Positions 33,440 to 43,449 are shown, numbered from the stretch's first letter. The stretch is 64,000 nt of DNA from Arion vulgaris (GCA_020796225.1 CM036774.1:26555291-26619290); one strand, 5' to 3'. Numbers and translations: made by a program. Notes: generated by a model not told the origin, from the letters alone.

Positions 33440-34300
33440 ACTTAGAGAAGAAAGTTGAAAAACGACGAACAAGAGGAAGACTGAGACTAGTGGGATGGAA
33501 GCATGAAGAGATAAACACATTACAGCCTGACAGAGTGGCAACATCAAGGCAAGAGTTAGACTGAGACTGGTGGGATGGAAGCATGAAGAGATGAACAACA
33601 GCCTGACAGAGTGCAACATCAAGCAAGAGACAGACAGTGAGATGGAAGCATCAAGAGATGAACACAGCCTGACAGAGTAGCAACATCAAGACAAGACGAG
33701 ACAGGAGCGAGGCCGTGCGATGCCCAGACAGCTATGCAACATCAAGACAGAACAACAGCCTGACAGAGTAGCAACACAAGGCAAGAGAAGACGATGACTA
33801 GTGAGGAAATCAAGAAGAACAGACAGCTGACAGAGTAGCAACATCAAGGCAAGAGAAGACAGCGACTAGTGGAGGAAGCATGAAGAATAAACAAGATTAC
33901 AGCCTGACAGAGTAGCAACATCAAGGCAAGAGAAGGACATGTGATGAAAAGAGATGACAACCTGGGAACATCAGGCAGAAGACAGCTGGTGCAGAAAAAA
34001 GCGCGGAATCAAGCAGGACGCCTGACGAGCAATGCAGACAGACATGCATGACAAAGCAACGGGCGCGACAGTAGCAACACGCAGACGCAGCTCAGGCAAC
34101 ATCAGGCAGGCAGGACGCCTGACATGAAATCAAGCAGACGACCTGACGGTGCACATCAAGCAAGAAGACGCTACGGTGGCACAGCAAGAGGCAGCAGCTG
34201 AGTACACAAGCAAGTGAGTGAAATGACAAGACCCTGACAGAGTGGCAACACAAGGAAGAGACAAGCGATGCTGGAAGTCCATTGCATCAATTCTTCTGCT
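33440..34300. repeat. Decayed satellite, ~76-bp unit, of retroelement 3' origin
   Basis: Clean early units: ACAGCCTGACAGAGTGGCAA, CATCAAGGCAAGAG, GAGACTGGTGGGATGGAAGC and ATGAAGAGATGAACA. Quality collapses from about 33950. The array exits into GCTGGAAGTCCATTGCATCA and (GAT)n, the order seen in the dispersed fragment 16640-16795. Confidence 0.82.
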
Positions 34301-34604
34301 CAGAGACTGCACTTGATGATGATGTTGAAATTGTAGGTACATCAATAAGTAGCACAAACAATATCGACTGAACTCACCTGTTGCGACTGATTTAAAGTCA
34401 ACAGTTGAAGAACTAGTCAGTGTCCTAGCCTAAGTGGTCAGGTCTAGTGCTGCCTTTGTTCGTTGTGTTAATTCAACGGAATGCGTGACAGTTTGATGAC
34501 ATCGTGTTATGTTTGCTTGCAGTCAGTTAGATTAAGGTTTGTCCAGGTTTATCAAGTCAGTGTAATCTAGGTTTTATTTTAGTGTTCTTTGTCGTGTATA
34601 ACTA

Positions 34605-34800
34605 TTTAACAGTATTTCAGCTTACCTGTCTGTATACCTGTCTAGCAGTCTACCAACTTACCTGTCTGTATACACATCTTACAGTCTATCACCTTACCTG
34701 TCTAACTAAGTCTATCAGCTTACCTGTCTGTATATCTAACAGTCTATCAACTTACCTGTCTGTATATCTAACAGTCTATCAACTTACCTGTATGTCCGTC
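34605..34800. repeat. Minisatellite, ~36-bp unit, ~5 copies
   Basis: CAGCTTACCTGTCTGTATAC or ATCTAACAGTCTATCAACTT repeated in phase. The frame 34582-34845 (LTCLYT repeats) is a translation of this array. Confidence 0.85.
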
Positions 34801-34829
34801 TATGTGAGTGTGGAAAACTGGAAAACATC

Positions 34830-34995
34830 CAGTGACGGCTCGTGATCATTTTTGCTTGCAGGGCCAGACATATATTTTCGGAAAAACCATGGTTTCGGTT
34901 AAAATATATTTTAGTGTATAAAATAAAAAAATACACGTTACACCTTATTTTGGTGGGGTCCGGCTCCACTGGCCCCTAATGACGAGCCCCCACTG
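34830..34995. mobile_element. hAT-type MITE, 166 bp, with 8-bp TSD
   Basis: Left end CAGTGACGGCTCGTGATCAT; the right end read inwards on the opposite strand is CAGTGGGGGCTCGTCATTAG, giving ~16-bp imperfect terminal inverted repeats. Flanked by AAAACATC at 34822-34829 and 34996-35003, a perfect 8-bp duplication. CAGTG-type ends plus an 8-bp duplication are diagnostic of hAT transposition. No coding capacity, so it depended on a transposase elsewhere. Confidence 0.93.
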
Positions 34996-35004
34996 AAAAC
35001 ATCA

Positions 35005-35575
35005 ATACATATAGATTTACCGGAGAATGAAAAGGTAAATAAAACAACAGAGACATGTATAATGATAGAATGAACAACTGATTAGCATCCACGTCTGTCC
35101 ACGCGGTGATCGTCCATGGGTGATTAACCCCTGTCATCAGACTGAATATGCCATCATAGACCATGGATGCTTGGTCCCTTTCAGCAAACTGAATGTGCCA
35201 GTATGAGAAAACTGACACATTAGCTTCAATGGTGACAGCCACTAGTTTTCTCCCAACGTAAACTCACTTTTAGTTTCGTGACTGGAGACAATTGTTCTCT
35301 CATCACTGGTGCTGGTTTTAGAGTGTTGTAGTTTGACGGCTTGCGTGTCCCAATCAACTTCAGAAGCAATCCAATGGGAATTTTGCTCTCAGCATGTTGG
35401 GAGAAGTTGGATGGGTCATCTCGGGTAGGGGTCTGATTAAACCTGACATAGTGGTCGTCCAGGTTGGGTTGGGGGTGAGGGGTTGTAACATATGGCCGAC
35501 ATCCGCTTCTCTGTAAAATAAAATACACACGATACAGATACAATAAATGAATGTCTCTCTCTATCGCTCTCTTGT
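35005..35575. other. Unassigned sequence
   Basis: No gene or repeat recognised. The minus frames 34976-35242 and 35226-35543 (88 and 105 codons) have no family signature and no supporting splice or start context. Confidence 0.35.
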
Positions 35576-35584
35576 GTCTTTTAA

Positions 35585-35735
35585 ACCCCGATTAGTGGTG
35601 CATAGGTAAGGAGATAGGAGGGCCGGTTTCTTTCCTCACATGTTAAACGTGTAGTGTGGGATTGAACCCACATCCCTCTTGTGTTCGGACTCGATAGTGG
35701 AACGCTTATGCATTACGCTAACCCGTCCTATCGAG
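35585..35735 (-). mobile_element. tRNA-like SINE head (additional family)
   Basis: The minus strand reads GGTTAGCGTAATGCATAAGC (A-box-like) and GATGTGGGTTCAATCCCACA (B-box-like) at tRNA-like spacing. No second copy seen in this window, so the SINE call rests on the promoter motifs alone. Confidence 0.5.
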
Positions 35736-35809
35736 GATTGAACCCTAGATTAATAGTAAAGGAAGTCTAGCTATCACTGCCTGTTTGCTAGACCCATTGA
35801 ACATATAAA

Positions 35810-36400
35810 GTAACATTTGTTAAGTAATCACTTCCTCCTATCTCTCTCTTTATACTCTCTATCTCTCTTTTATCTCTCTCTTCTCTCTCTTATTCTCTCT
35901 ACTCTCTCTTTATCTCTCTCTTCTCTTCTTTATCTCTTATCTCTCTCTTTATCTCTCTCATCTCTCTCTTTATCTCTTCTTATCTCTCTCTTTATCTCTT
36001 CTTTCTCTCTTTATCTCTGCTCTCTTTTTCTTTATCTCTCTTTTCTCTTTTGATTTTCTCTTTATTTTCTCTTATTCTTTATCTCTTTCTCTTCTCTTTA
36101 TCTCTCTTATCTCTCTTTTATCTTCTTTTTTATATCTCTCTTCTCTTGATCTCTCTCTCTTTATCTCCTCTCTTCTCTTTTCTCATCTTTCTCCTTTTAT
36201 CTTCTCCTCTTTCTTTTAATATTATATATAATATATATATATATATATAAATTTTATCTCCTCTATTCTTTATCTTATCTCTTTTTCTCTCTTTATCTGT
36301 CTCTCTCTTTATCCTGTCTCTATTATAATCTCTATCCTTTATCCTGTCTCTCTCTCTTATCTCTCTCTCTACTCATTCTTCTATCTTTTGTGTCTGGCCA
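35810..36400. repeat. (TC)n / TCTCTTTATC low-complexity tract
   Basis: About 590 bp of TCTCTCTCTTTATCTCTCTC variants with a (TA)n block at ~36220-36250. The leucine/serine-rich frames here are not genes. Confidence 0.92.
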
Positions 36401-36404
36401 TGTT

Positions 36405-36650
36405 ATGATTAGTCTGTCCCTCTGTGTGTTATTAGATACCCATCTATATTAAATATTGTAGTCACGAGCAGTAAACACCGAATTTGTTATCCACTTTATC
36501 TTTGTTATTGCATTGAATACCTATTGGTTCCTGGACATTTTATTGACTCATTAACTGTTCACAAACTATTCTCATATTAGGACATGAACCGAAATCACTT
36601 TCAACGTCCATTATCTCTCATCTTGTGGCTTTTTGGCGTAGGAGGTTAGA
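36405..36650. other. Unassigned sequence
   Basis: No gene or repeat recognised. Confidence 0.3.
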
Positions 36651-36654
36651 TGTT

Positions 36655-36895
36655 TATACTCCGTGCCAGCCGTCTGCCCATCGTGTGTTTGTACGCGTTG
36701 ACCTCAGGTGACTTCATCCCTCTGTGGTGCGGGTTCAATCTCTGCGGGATGGCGACAAGCACAGATTCCCCAGATTTCGATGTCTGCAATGAACCTGGGT
36801 TTGATGTACATGGCACCGAGCCGAGAGCTGAAAGCTCAATCGCTTCTGGAAAAATCTCTGTGTCAATGGTACCAGGCTCGCCTTCAGAGCCATCT
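36655..36895 (+). mobile_element. SINE-G, diverged copy
   Basis: Head CCAGCCGTCTGCCCATCGTG, GGTGCGGGTTCAATCTCTGC, ACAGATTCCCCAGATTTCG, GTACATGGCACCGAGCCGAG and AGCTGAAAGCTCAATCGCTT. It runs straight into a minus SINE-B. Confidence 0.78.
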
Positions 36896-37131
36896 TCTTC
36901 TTCTTCGAACGCTCCATATCGACACTTGTTAATAACTCTGTGTGATTTGTATGTGATCTGAGCCTAAGATCGACTCTACGTTGTGCAGTTAGCTCCTATC
37001 AGTACTATCAATTCTGCGATGCTTTTTATTTACTAGGGTAGCTTTTCGAGTCTTCACATCAGTCGTCTCTTGAATGCCTTGTAGGTCGAGTGGACTATTC
37101 TTTGCTCCCATTGCGAGCCCCGGCGCCACAT
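36896..37131 (-). mobile_element. SINE-B copy
   Basis: CTTCTTCTTCTTCGAACGCT, CCATATCGACACTTGTTAAT, TTTATTTACTAGGGTAGCTT, CAGTCGTCTCTTGAATGCCT, CCGGCGCCACATGGGCG. The tail-to-head order is intact. Neighbours are SINE-G on the left and SINE-F on the right. Confidence 0.8.
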
Positions 37132-37805
37132 GGGCGTGGAGCCATCTGTATATTATTCCAGAGATCCATGATCTCAATGTACGGTGAGATCGAGTTCCTA
37201 GTCCTGTCGGAGACGGACGATAAAACTAGGCGTCGTGTTCAATGTCAGCACGTAAAAGAACTCTTGACAATTCAAAGTCTAGAAGAACAGACTAGAAAGC
37301 AAAATTCATTAGAAAAGAATTCTTCTTCTTCTTTGCGTTCGTTCTTTACCACCAACTTTAATCACTCTTTGTGATATGTTTGATCTTTGCCAAGAACGTG
37401 TATACGTTGCAAATTGGTTTGATAGGCCCCTAAACGCACAGACTTCTACACGTTTAGGACACGTGCATCCGATTTCAGCAAACCTCTTAGCCCTCTTACG
37501 ACATGCGTGGCAGGTAACAGTGGTTCTATTCGTTACACCCAAATTTGGGCCCCGGTAACCACTCGGGGGCCTCCCGGTTACCATTCGGCGGGCCCCGGTA
37601 ACCACTCGAAGGCGATTACAAGGGAAAATAAAAATAAAATTCCAACAAAATATCTTCACCATCTTCAAAATTAGATCGTGGACCATCGCCGGTGCTACGG
37701 AGTTCGTGCACTGCAGCTGAGATCTTCTTGTGTAAGAAAGAGATCGGAGCATACATGATTACTCACTGAAGTGAATGATGATGTTCCAATCAATCAATGA
37801 ATCAA
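37128..37805 (+). mobile_element. SINE-F interrupted by SINE-A
   Basis: Left part 37128-37319: GAGCCATCTGTATATTATTC, GGTGAGATCGAGTTCCTAGT, CTGTCGGAGACGGACGATAA, AAATTCATTAGAAAAGA. Right part 37613-37805: AAAATTCCAACAAAATATCT, TCGCCGGTGCTACGGAGTTC, TGTAAGAAAGAGATCGGAGC, ending (AATC)n. The intact order is seen at 49930-50400. Confidence 0.8.
37320..37612 (-). mobile_element. SINE-A inside SINE-F, with triplicated head
   Basis: Full-length minus SINE-A to GGTAACCACTCGGG at ~37568, followed by two extra short copies of the head: GGTTACCATTCGGCGGGCCC and CGGTAACCACTCGAAGG. The head duplications suggest template switching or repeated priming at the 5' end. No clean TSD was found. Confidence 0.75.
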
Positions 37806-37839
37806 TCTCATCTTGATATCTGTGTTCTCCTCATAGATC

Positions 37840-38345
37840 ACATATCTCTCTCTCATCGTGATCGTTCTCAGCCGTTTTTTATCATTCTGATATTGTGATA
37901 TATAAGCAGCCAAACATCAAGAACGGATGTACGTGCACATTCTTCAGTACCTATTGGAGCTCAGGTGCTTATCCTTCGTTGGTGTGTTTGATTTCAACCA
38001 GCGTTTACTGGGTTCCCTCTCCGTTAGCCTTTTGCTGTCCCCAGCCAAAACCCACAAGGCAGCAGGTTGCCATTTTCTTTTAGGGCAGCGACCCTTTAGA
38101 CGGCCTCTCTCCCGGGCTTATGACGCCATCTGCCAGCAAACCGGTCGTTTTGTGGACTCCTTGGTTTGCCGCCCGTCCAGTTTTGTGTACGGTTTGCTCC
38201 GCTAGCCTTTGATTGTCCCCAATCAAACTACAAGGTAGCAGTAGTTCCCTGCGAGCGGAAACGCGCACTGGCTTTACCTCTGCTGGACCACAGCCAGGCT
38301 CTAGCACAGGCCAGACAACTGGTCGGGTATTTCCTGACCTAGATA
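37840..38345 (-). mobile_element. SINE-E2, longest copy
   Basis: (TC)n, GTTCTCAGCCGTTTTTTATC, ATTGTGATATATAAGCAGCC, GGAGCTCAGGTGCTTATCCT, CCAGCGTTTACTGGGTTCCC, CTGTCCCCAGCCAAAACCCA, CTCCCGGGCTTATGACGCCA, CAGTTTTGTGTACGGTTTGC and ACAAGGTAGCAGTAGTTCCC. Its 5' boundary is uncertain; the internal CCCCA..AGCAG block occurs twice, suggesting an internal duplication or dimer. Confidence 0.75.
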
Positions 38346-38349
38346 AGAA

Positions 38350-39125
38350 AAGGGATCTGGAAATTACAGATGTTTGATAGAAAACTGCACGCTTTTTGCA
38401 ATTTTACTCAATTCGGTGAGTCTATGGTTATTTATTGGTGAAAAATATTCATAATATTGATATTCCTTATTGTTAAACTTAACTTGTTGCATAATATAAC
38501 TTCGAGTTAGCATTTTGTGGTGATTTTAAAATGAATTCGTCTATAACACCAATACTGGAATGCGAGGTCACGTGGTGTAGTTGGGGTCTGATTTCCCACA
38601 ATTCTTTCCTGAACCCGAAGGCCCAGTAGTTTATAGTTGGCTCTGGCTGGGCAGATCTCACATCTGACGGCAATCGGAGGAATGTAAACCCTTCTATTCA
38701 CAAACCGAGTTTTTTTATGTTCTGTTTCCTGTGTTTATGATCAAGTCATTGGTTGGGAACAATGAAATTCTGAAGAAGTGAGCCAACAGATGAATGGAAG
38801 AAACGCATATTTCATGCAAATCTGTCACTTATTCCTTGGCCATGAAAAGGGCATTTGTCACGTTCTGTCTTAGTTTATATTCAGACTGCGGTGATCTCTG
38901 TACCTATTGACCTAACATGTCCATTTTTATCACATCATTTTTGGGATGGGGCTTACCTTCCGTCTTCGATTTTTCTCTCGCTTAGCCAGACCGTAGTTAT
39001 GCAGTCTGTTACCAGGACCTCAACATGAGAGCCGACGGGGTTAGGGTTTTGCTCGGTTCTGATTTTCATAAACTTCACTCAATTTCTTATTTCATTGAAA
39101 TTATAACAAAGAAATAAAGAAGCAG
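38350..39125. other. Unassigned sequence
   Basis: No gene or repeat recognised in ~775 bp. Minus frames at 38479-38701 are short and overlap each other. Confidence 0.35.
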
Positions 39126-39129
39126 GAGC

Positions 39130-39460
39130 CAGCGTGTTGCTGGAACCAAACAAGGGGAAACAAAGAATATTAACACTGCAACCTACAAGGTATGTCTTTA
39201 GAGGCGCCTGTCGCCCGTCTGCCCAGCGTGTTCGTAGCGCGTTGGAATACGGTTACTATCCTCTGTGTGTGCGGGTTCAATTCCGCGGGATGGCAGAAAA
39301 AGCCACAGATTCCCCAGATTTATGGTGTTCGTGGCACCGAACCGAAGGGTTACGATGTCCATGGCACGAGCCGAAGAGCTGAAAAGCTCTAGTGCTTCTG
39401 GATCAGAAAAAACAAGAAGAGGCGACTAAGGTAAGGTTTGTCTTGGGGATGGCTACATGT
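39130..39460 (+). mobile_element. SINE-B interrupted by SINE-G
   Basis: SINE-B part 1: GGAACCAAACAAGGGGAAAC, AAAGAATATTAACACTGCAA, CCTACAAGGTATGTCTTTAG (to 39206). Part 2 from 39418: AGAGGCGACTAAGG. The 7-bp AGAGGCG occurs on both sides (39200-39206 and 39418-39424) as a probable TSD of the SINE-G insertion. Confidence 0.7.
39207..39417 (+). mobile_element. SINE-G inserted in SINE-B
   Basis: GCCCGTCTGCCCAGCGTGTT, CGTAGCGCGTTGGAATACGG, GTGCGGGTTCAATTCCGCGG, GGTGTTCGTGGCACCGAACC, GAGCCGAAGAGCTGAAAAGC and AGTGCTTCTGGATCAGAAAA. Head and body are close to the 32750 copy. Confidence 0.85.
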
Positions 39461-39499
39461 CCAAGTCGATAAGCTAACGATCTATCCCATACACTAATC

Positions 39500-39845
39500 T
39501 TCGTCTCTACCACCATTTACTTCTTTGTAGAAATGTTGGGGGTGCGGGGTGTAGTGATCTTGTGTGCGTTTGTTCTAACGCACTTTGTAAGCTGTTATTC
39601 ACTTTCTTAAACCTGTTCTTGATACCGTCGCTCCATCTTTTGCGTGGTCTTCCTCTTGCTTTGTACTCGTTATATTTTTTCAGTGTAGCTCTCTGTGGTA
39701 GGCGATACCAGGGCATTCTTGTCAGGATCTTTAACCATTTAATCTGTTGTTCTTTTATGAATTGCATGATTCGTTTCACATCCAGTCTTCTTCTGATTTC
39801 TTTTCTAATTTTGTCTCTTATTGTCACACCTGCAGTCTTCTAAGA
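39500..39845 (-). mobile_element. LINE C-terminal ORF fragment
   Basis: A single open minus frame of 106 codons (39507-39827): MTIRDKIRKEIRRRLDVKRI, QFIKEQQIKWLKILTRMPWY, LPQRATLKKYNEYKARGRPR, KRWSDGIKNRFKKVNNSLQS. This is the classic LINE tail (I+xxI+RRLxVxxIxxxIxxxQxxWxxHxxRM, GRPRKRW). It is the longest uninterrupted TE frame here, so this copy is comparatively young, but it is truncated and has no RT domain. Confidence 0.85.
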
Positions 39846-39912
39846 CATCTCATCTCTGTCGTTAGTATTTTCCCTCATTAGCTGCTGTTATTCGCCATGT
39901 TTGACACTGGAT

Positions 39913-40165
39913 GACAACACGCCCGAGTAGTTACCGGGCCCAAATTTGGGGTGTAAAGAATAGAACCACTGTTACCTGTCACGCATGTCGTAAGAGGCGT
40001 CTAAGGAGGTGTGACTGAAACCGGATGCACATGTCCTAAACGCGTAGAACTATATCGCTAAGGGACCTACTAAACCAATGTGCAACGTATACACGTTCTT
40101 GGCAAACACCAAACATATCACAAAGAGTGATTAAAATTGGTTTAAAGAACGAACGCGAGGAAGGA
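39913..40165 (+). mobile_element. SINE-A copy
   Basis: CACGCCCGAGTAGTTACCGG, GCCCAAATTTGGGGTGTAAA, CACGCATGTCGTAAGAGGCG, CAATGTGCAACGTATACACG, TATCACAAAGAGTGATTAAA, ending AAGAACGAACGCGAGGAAGG. The usual GAAGAAG tail is replaced by (GGAA)n. Confidence 0.9.
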
Positions 40166-40169
40166 AGGA

Positions 40170-40610
40170 AGGACTTGTAACGAATGTTGGCCAGAAAATG
40201 GTTCCTATAAGATTTACTTAAATTTTTAACCATATCTCTTTATGCGACATTACACCAATACGCCCCATTTATTAATGTATTGCTGTAGCTAATTATCAAA
40301 TGTACCGAATACTTTTAGCACTCCGTCTCACATTGAAGGTTTTCATCATTTCCTGAACCTCTTCTACGTTTAGCTATCACCAGGACATGTTGAGCGAGTT
40401 CAAAGATCATCTCAATGCAATCTAAAGAATCAGGACCCAGCAGTCGCTAGCACTTTGCTGATCCATTTAATCAGTCAGGCTCAACTCTGTGAGTTGTTCA
40501 AGAGTAGCAGTACTTGTCCAGCTCGTCCATTTCTCAGAGGTTTCCTTATCGGGCGGGCGGTTAGAGCGGTTGTTATCATTACTACAACGCCAGTCTGAGG
40601 CATGAGCAGG
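40170..40610. other. Unassigned sequence
   Basis: No gene or repeat recognised. Confidence 0.3.
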
Positions 40611-40614
40611 CGTT

Positions 40615-40915
40615 TTATATTATACTTCTTTTGCTTAGTCTTCTCTGTTACTTGTTTGTTTAGTCTTCTCTGTTACTTGTTTGCTTAGTCTTCTCTGTTA
40701 CTTGTTTGTTTAGTCTTCTCTGTTACTTGTTTGTTTAGTCTTCTCTGTTACTTGTTTGTTTAGTCTTCTCTAGATTGTTTGTTTATCGTCTGCGTTACTT
40801 GTTTGTTTAGTCTTCTACGTTACTTGCTGTTAGTCTTCTGTTACTTGTGTTTAGTCTTCTGTTACTTGTTTGTTTAGTCTTCTCTGTTACTTGTTTGTTC
40901 CATTCGTTTATCTAT
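40615..40915. repeat. 25-bp minisatellite, ~11 copies
   Basis: TTTAGTCTTCTCTGTTACTT plus GTTTG, repeated with high identity except for indels at 40770-40860. Confidence 0.93.
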
Positions 40916-40919
40916 CTTC

Positions 40920-41160
40920 TCAGTCTATCTATCTTGATGTCTTGTTCTTTCTCATCTCATAGAGTTCCTTTTTTACTTGTTCTCTCTGATCCATGCCATA
41001 CTCTCGTTCGTTCTTTGTTTCTCTCTCTCTATCATTTATTTCTTCTTTTGTTTAATCTATGTTTTTATTAGTACTATCTTTCTCATTTATGAATCCCATT
41101 TGTCCTCTCTCACTTTCATCTATATTTTCTATGCTTTCCTTTCTCTTTTCTTTTTCTGAT
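40920..41160. repeat. T/C-rich low-complexity sequence
   Basis: CTATCTATCTT, CTCTCTCTATC and TTTCTTCTTTT runs without a fixed period. Frames at 40847-41159 are low-complexity translations. Confidence 0.7.
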
Positions 41161-41161
41161 T

Positions 41162-41465
41162 TCTTCTTCTTCTCTCGGTCGTTCTTCACGGCCAATTTTA
41201 TCATTCTTTTTGTGATGTATAATTGATCTTTGACAAGAACGACCTTTTACGTTGTGCGATTATGCGCCCATGGTGACTAGGCCAACCTACCCGATTTCAG
41301 CTAGCTGTTTATTTACTAGGGTAGCTAGCCTTAGAACGATCCGTTGTGCCGTATAGTTGGACTTGGATCTACGCCTTTACGTCATCTTTTACCGTATATT
41401 TGGGCTGTGTGATCTACGTCAGACAGTGAATCTACACTGAGCGCCCTTTCTGACTTTGAGGTCGT
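41162..41465 (-). mobile_element. SINE-H copy
   Basis: CTTCTTCTTCTCTCGGTCGT, TCACGGCCAATTTTATCATT, TGCGCCCATGGTGACTAGGC, GATTTCAGCTAGCTGTTTAT, TTTACCGTATATTTGGGCTG and TGATCTACGTCAGACAGTGA. Matches 27740-28035. It is inserted in T/C-rich sequence. Confidence 0.78.
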
Positions 41466-41479
41466 AATTTTTTTCTGAT

Positions 41480-41985
41480 TTATGTTCTCTCTCTCTCATT
41501 TATTATCACCTTTTCTCTCTCTCTCTCTTCATCTCGATCCTCCTTCTTTCTTTCTGATTTATCCTTCTCATTTATTATCACATTTTCTCTCTCTCTCTCT
41601 CTCTCTCTCTCATCCGATCCTCCTTTTCTTTATCTTTCTGATTTATGCTCTCTCTCTCATTTATTATCACATTTTCTCTCTCTCTCTCTCTCTCTCTCAT
41701 CCGATCCTCCTTTCTTTCTTTCCTTCATTTGTTCTCTTTCTTATTATGCGTTTTCTCTCCTTCATTTGTGTCTGTCTTACTTTCATCCACGATATTCTAT
41801 TCCTTTATTTCTCCTTCCTTTGTGTCTGTCTTACTCTCTCATCTACGATATTCTATTCCTTTATTTCTCTCCTTCCTTTCTTTCTGACTTATTCTCTTGA
41901 ATTTATGCTTTTCTTTATTTTTCCATTCTCATCTATACATTCATTCTTTTTTTTTTTGTCGTTCGAGCTTTCTCTCGTTTAGCCT
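41480..41985. repeat. TC-rich repeats, ~82-bp and ~66-bp units
   Basis: An ~82-bp unit (TTTCTGATTTATGCTCTCTC, CATTTATTATCACATTTTCT, (CT)n, CATCCGATCCTCC) occurs about three times, then a ~66-bp unit (TTCCTTTGTGTCTGTCTTAC, ACGATATTCTATTCCTTTAT) about twice. The 166-codon frame 41482-41982 is a repeat translation. Confidence 0.85.
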
Positions 41986-41989
41986 GGTG

Positions 41990-42265
41990 TTATACCATTC
42001 ATTGTGACTTCTTTCTATCGTGTATACTTTAGTTTATCATCTATCATTTCTTGGTTAGTTCCGCACCATGGGGCTCTGACAACAGAATGTATTAATCACG
42101 TTCCTATTCAGCGCACCTATAGTTCACTAGAGTAGTTATGTCATATATTAAACGTGCCTGCCTGTCTGTCTGTCAGTGCCTGGATTTAAAGTTTCCTGTA
42201 TCGTCCTCCTGTCCTGTCCACTCACAATCAGATGCTATATTATATATAACCGTAGTGTTGTTTGC
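41990..42265. other. Unassigned sequence
   Basis: No gene or repeat recognised. Confidence 0.3.
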
Positions 42266-42275
42266 TTGAATTAAG

Positions 42276-42652
42276 CGCCCGCCCGAGTGGTTACCGGGGC
42301 ACAAATTTGGGGTGTAGAGAATAGAACCACTGTTAGCTGCCATGTATGTCGTAAGAGACGACTAAGGAGGATTGACTGAAATCGGATGCACGTGTCCTAA
42401 ATGTGTAGAAGTCAACCTGCTGCCTTGCAGGACGGCTGGGGACAGCCAAAGGCTAACGGAGAGCGAAACCAGTAAACGCTGGCTGAATCCGGACACATCG
42501 CCGAAGGATAAGCACCAGAACTCCAAATGGCGCTGACGATGTGACTAAACCCACCCATGCTAAGGCTGCATGAATCAGATTTCCACATGAATGAATTTAT
42601 AGAGAGATCTGGTACATCGGTCTCTTAGGTGATCACGAGAGAAAGAGAGAGA
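42276..42652 (+). mobile_element. Chimeric SINE-A/SINE-E1
   Basis: 42276-42412 is the first ~135 bp of SINE-A (CGCCCGCCCGAGTGGTTACC to GTGTCCTAAATGTGTAGAAG). At 42413 it switches to SINE-E1 in the same orientation (CAACCTGCTGCCTTGCAGGA, AAGGCTAACGGAGAGCGAAA, AAACGCTGGCTGAATCCGGA) and ends with (GA)n. The whole unit is bounded by GAATTAAG at 42268-42275 and 42653-42660, consistent with insertion as one composite. Confidence 0.7.
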
Positions 42653-42659
42653 GAATTAA

Positions 42660-42870
42660 GTGTCCTATTAAGCCGGACAAAATTCATTAGAAAGGATTTT
42701 TAAAATAAATTTCTATAAAATATGTTTACCATCTTCTAAATGACATCGGGGACCCTCGTCATTGCTAAGGAGTTCATGCACTGGCGATGAGATCTTTCTG
42801 TGTAAGAAAGAGATGGAAGCACACATGGTTACTCACTGCAGTGCAATGATGATGGTCATATCAAGCGTCG
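42660..42870 (+). mobile_element. SINE-F 3' half
   Basis: AAAATTCATTAGAAAGGATT, TAAATTTCTATAAAATATGT, CATTGCTAAGGAGTTCATGC, GATCTTTCTGTGTAAGAAAG and ACTCACTGCAGTGCAATGAT. The tRNA-like head is missing. Confidence 0.78.
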
Positions 42871-42874
42871 CATT

Positions 42875-43020
42875 ATTCACATACTTTATTGACAAATTGT
42901 GTTCAGAATAACAACCGGTACACAAGATCAGAAAGTGAGCCGGGGAGCGAGGGTTGAAAGACAGGGGTTGATGATGATGATATTGTGCTTCGCTAACTAC
43001 CAGGGGCGCCACAGGCTAGA
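42875..43020. other. Short unassigned segment
   Basis: Contains a GATGATGATGAT run and CCAGGGGCGCCACAGGCTAG. Nothing further recognised. Confidence 0.3.
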
Positions 43021-43021
43021 C

Positions 43022-43445
43022 AGATAGATGGATGGATGGACGGAGGGACGACGGAGGGACGGAGGCGGAGGGTGGGTGGATGGATGGATAGATGAGATAG
43101 ATATATGGAATGGATGGATGGATAGATAGATTATATATATAGATAGATTAAATAGATAGATTAGATAGATAGATTAGATAGATATATTAGATAGATTAGA
43201 TATATATATATAGATTAGATAGATAGTAGATTAGATAATATTAGATAGATAGATAGATATATAGATAGATTAGATAGATAGTTAGATAGATTAGATAGAT
43301 AGATTATATAGATGGATAGTTAAATAGATGGATAAATAGATAGATAGATAGATAGATTAGATAGATAGATAGATAGATAGATTATATAGATGGATAGTTA
43401 AATAGATGGATAAATAGATAAATAGATAGATTAGATAGATAGAAC
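43022..43445. repeat. GATA/GATG microsatellite with AGATAGATT higher order
   Basis: Starts as (GGAT)n/(GGAC)n, passes through GACGGAGGGACGGAGG, then becomes (GATA)n with interspersed TTAGATAGATAGATTA blocks. A ~115-bp block with TATATAGATGGATAGTTAAA occurs twice near 43305 and 43380. Confidence 0.93.
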
Positions 43446-43449
43446 TTGA

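Noticed and set aside
41482..41982. 166-codon Leu/Ser-rich ORF
   Set aside because: Translation of TC-rich tandem repeats; frame kept open by composition.
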